Assembly: GCA_020629135.1 (NCBI GenBank)
Contig: JAHDDX010000028.1
Coordinates: 1-32,370 of the forward strand
Source of the DNA: Hellea sp.
GTDB taxonomy: Bacteria; Pseudomonadota; Alphaproteobacteria; Caulobacterales; Maricaulaceae
Length of the DNA: 32,370 nt
Direction: 5' to 3'
The notes under the pieces are model-generated. The model searched no databases, was not told the DNA's origin, and saw only the letters and a program-made list of their open reading frames with translations. The stretch's first letter is position 1. Each line of letters starts with the position of its first letter. The position numbers and the translations under genes are program-made. Below are positions 31,047-32,370 of the stretch, one piece after another.

Positions 31047-32228
31047 ATGTTAAAGATTTTAGCTGCGCGTACATCCATAGTTTCACTGGGGTTGGCGACA
31101 GCATTTGTTAGCACCGCTTCAGCGCAAGACATCACCCACAAAATCAGTGGTCGCGTCCAAATGGATTACAATATTGTCGATGCTGACAATGCAAACACAG
31201 ACTGGAGCGCCAGCGAATTACGGCGCCTGCGTTTGGCTGTGTCTGGCAATGTCGGGTCTAATGTTAAATATAAAGTCGAATTGAACACAAACAGCTCAGA
31301 AGACGTCAATGTCGAAGACGCCTATGTTCAGTGGACCCCGACTGACAGCAAGTTTTACGTCAAACTGGGACAATTCAAAACCATGAACTCGTTGGACGAA
31401 CAAACGTCCTCACGCTTCATTTCCACACTGGAACGCGCATCGTTCACGGATGCCTTCGAATTTAACCGCCGCCTAGGCCTGGCAGTTGGCACCAGCGGGA
31501 GCAATTACACCGTCTCAGCCGGTATTTTCGCCGATAATCTGTCTACGGATTCCGGTCAGGAAGGCACGGCGGCTGCAGCACGTGTTACTTTCAATCCAAT
31601 CAAGGAAGACGGCACATTGGTTCACCTTGGCGCGTCTGCCCGCCTGCGCAAGACCGGCGATACACAAAGTGACTTCCGTTACCGTCAACGTCCTTTCGCC
31701 CATATTCCGGGCCGTGTAATTTCTACCGGCCGTGTGGCTGACAAAGATACATTTCTCGGCATTGAAGCCGCGGCGATTATGAACCAATTCTGGGTCTCGG
31801 GCGAATACGGCATGACCAACGCCTCTTGTGAGGCCTGCGCCAGCAATCCTGATTTTGACGGCGCCTATGCCGAAGCCGGTGTATTTTTAGGCGGAAGCAA
31901 GACCTATAAAGGCGGGAAATTCAATAGACCAAAGGTCGATAAGCCAATCACAGACGGCGGAATGGGCGCGGTATCGCTTGTCGTACGTTACGACATGATC
32001 GACCTGGCTGACGATGCTGTAAATGGTGGCGATCTCGACAATTTCGTTATCGGCGCCGATTGGTGGCCCACCAAATATACCCGTATTGGGATCAATTATT
32101 TCGATGGCAGCGCAAATTTAGGCACCAGTACTTCCGGTCTGGATTCGGCATTTGCGACATTGGTCAATAACGGCGTCACCGAAGAAGACGTCAGCGGTTT
32201 GGCGCTCCGGGCACAATTTGATTTCTAA
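31047..32228 (+). CDS. Porin_O_P family outer membrane porin
   Basis: A 393-residue beta-barrel porin with a Sec signal (residues 1-26, STASA then QD). It shows the family pattern ISGRVQMDYN, SASELRRLRLAVSGNVG, VEDAYVQWTP, VKLGQFKTMNSLDEQTSSRF, ERASFTDAF and RRLGLAVG. It ends in LRAQFDF, with the terminal Phe needed for BAM recognition. This family includes the phosphate- and polyphosphate-selective OprP/OprO porins. Selectivity here is not predictable, since the basic phosphate ladder cannot be confirmed. AGAGG lies about six bases before the ATG, and a strong terminator follows. Confidence 0.9.
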   Translation: MLKILAARTSIVSLGLATAFVSTASAQDITHKISGRVQMDYNIVDADNANTDWSASELRRLRLAVSGNVGSNVKYKVELNTNSSEDVNVEDAYVQWTPTDSKFYVKLGQFKTMNSLDEQTSSRFISTLERASFTDAFEFNRRLGLAVGTSGSNYTVSAGIFADNLSTDSGQEGTAAAARVTFNPIKEDGTLVHLGASARLRKTGDTQSDFRYRQRPFAHIPGRVISTGRVADKDTFLGIEAAAIMNQFWVSGEYGMTNASCEACASNPDFDGAYAEAGVFLGGSKTYKGGKFNRPKVDKPITDGGMGAVSLVVRYDMIDLADDAVNGGDLDNFVIGADWWPTKYTRIGINYFDGSANLGTSTSGLDSAFATLVNNGVTEEDVSGLALRAQFDF

Positions 32229-32271
32229 AGAAATTATCGTGCCCGAGCTCGACGAAGACGGCGATTAAAAA

Positions 32272-32301
32272 AAGCCGCCCATAAAGGCGGCTTAATTTTT
32301 T
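32272..32301. terminator. Bidirectional rho-independent terminator
   Basis: A perfect 8-base GC-rich stem (AAGCCGCC / GGCGGCTT) with a 6-base loop has a T run on the + strand (TTAATTTTTT) and an even better one on the minus strand (eight Ts). It ends the porin transcript and that of the convergent gene at the window edge. Confidence 0.92.
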
Positions 32302-32317
32302 GAACTATGATGTAAAT

Positions 32318-32370
32318 TTAGCCGTAATGGCTTTCTTTGCCGAAATGCTTAGTCAGAAGATAATATACAA
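32318..32370 (-). CDS. 3' end of an unidentified gene (partial)
   Basis: A minus-strand frame enters at the window edge and ends at a TAA at 32318-32320, with C-terminus VYYLLTKHFGKESHYG. The placement just before the bidirectional terminator and convergent to the porin supports a real gene. The YYLL start followed by a polar tail would suit the end of a membrane protein, but too little is present to name a family. Confidence 0.5.
   Translation of the reverse strand, partial: VYYLLTKHFGKESHYG

Overview
This window is a core-genome segment of an alphaproteobacterium. It is almost entirely housekeeping genes, with no transposase, phage, CRISPR, tRNA or rRNA visible. Four things point to Alphaproteobacteria: the gene order mraZ to ftsZ followed by lpxC, bamD, recN and ligA; an NDUFA12-type complex I subunit gene; a DUF2155 gene; and a CtrA-type site with an adjoining GANTC (CcrM-type) site upstream of ftsZ. 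The moderate base composition and the CtrA logic would suit a marine Caulobacterales/Maricaulales-like organism. That placement is inference.

Layout. 146-1198 (-) is an AraC-family regulator. 1460-25136 is one long minus-strand block, read right to left: mraZ, rsmH, ftsL, ftsI, murE, murF, mraY, murD, ftsW, murG, murC, murB, ddl, ftsQ, ftsA, (promoter region) ftsZ, (terminator) lpxC, bamD, recN, ligA. From mraZ to ftsA the genes overlap or lie within about 20 bases of each other, with start/stop overlaps (ATGA, GTGA, TTGA, TAATG) at many junctions, so this is very probably one operon. The block holds all the cytoplasmic steps from UDP-MurNAc to lipid II (murB to murG, with ddl and mraY), the septal synthase pair FtsW/FtsI, the FtsQ/FtsL scaffold and the FtsA/FtsZ ring. 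Next come lipid A synthesis (lpxC), outer-membrane protein assembly (bamD), and DNA repair and ligation (recN, ligA).

The right side (25334-32370) is mixed. aat (+) is divergent from mraZ across a 200-base region carrying three MraZ-type boxes. It is followed by a NUDIX hydrolase (-), a CxxC AhpD-like protein (+), a Rieske oxygenase (-), DUF2155 plus NDUFA12 (-), a CitE-like lyase (-), a DUF2799 lipoprotein (-) and a Porin_O_P family porin (+). The window closes with a strong bidirectional terminator and the tail of an unidentified minus-strand gene.

I did not find a clear undescribed system. The points most worth a second look are regulatory: the CtrA/GANTC module before ftsZ, the MraZ boxes shared with aat, the terminator isolating lpxC, the exactly 11-base-phased repeats before the porin, and an orphan hairpin between araC and ligA. 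Several starts were re-assigned from the longest open frame: araC, ddl, murC, ftsL, mraZ, aat, NDUFA12 and the CitE-like gene.
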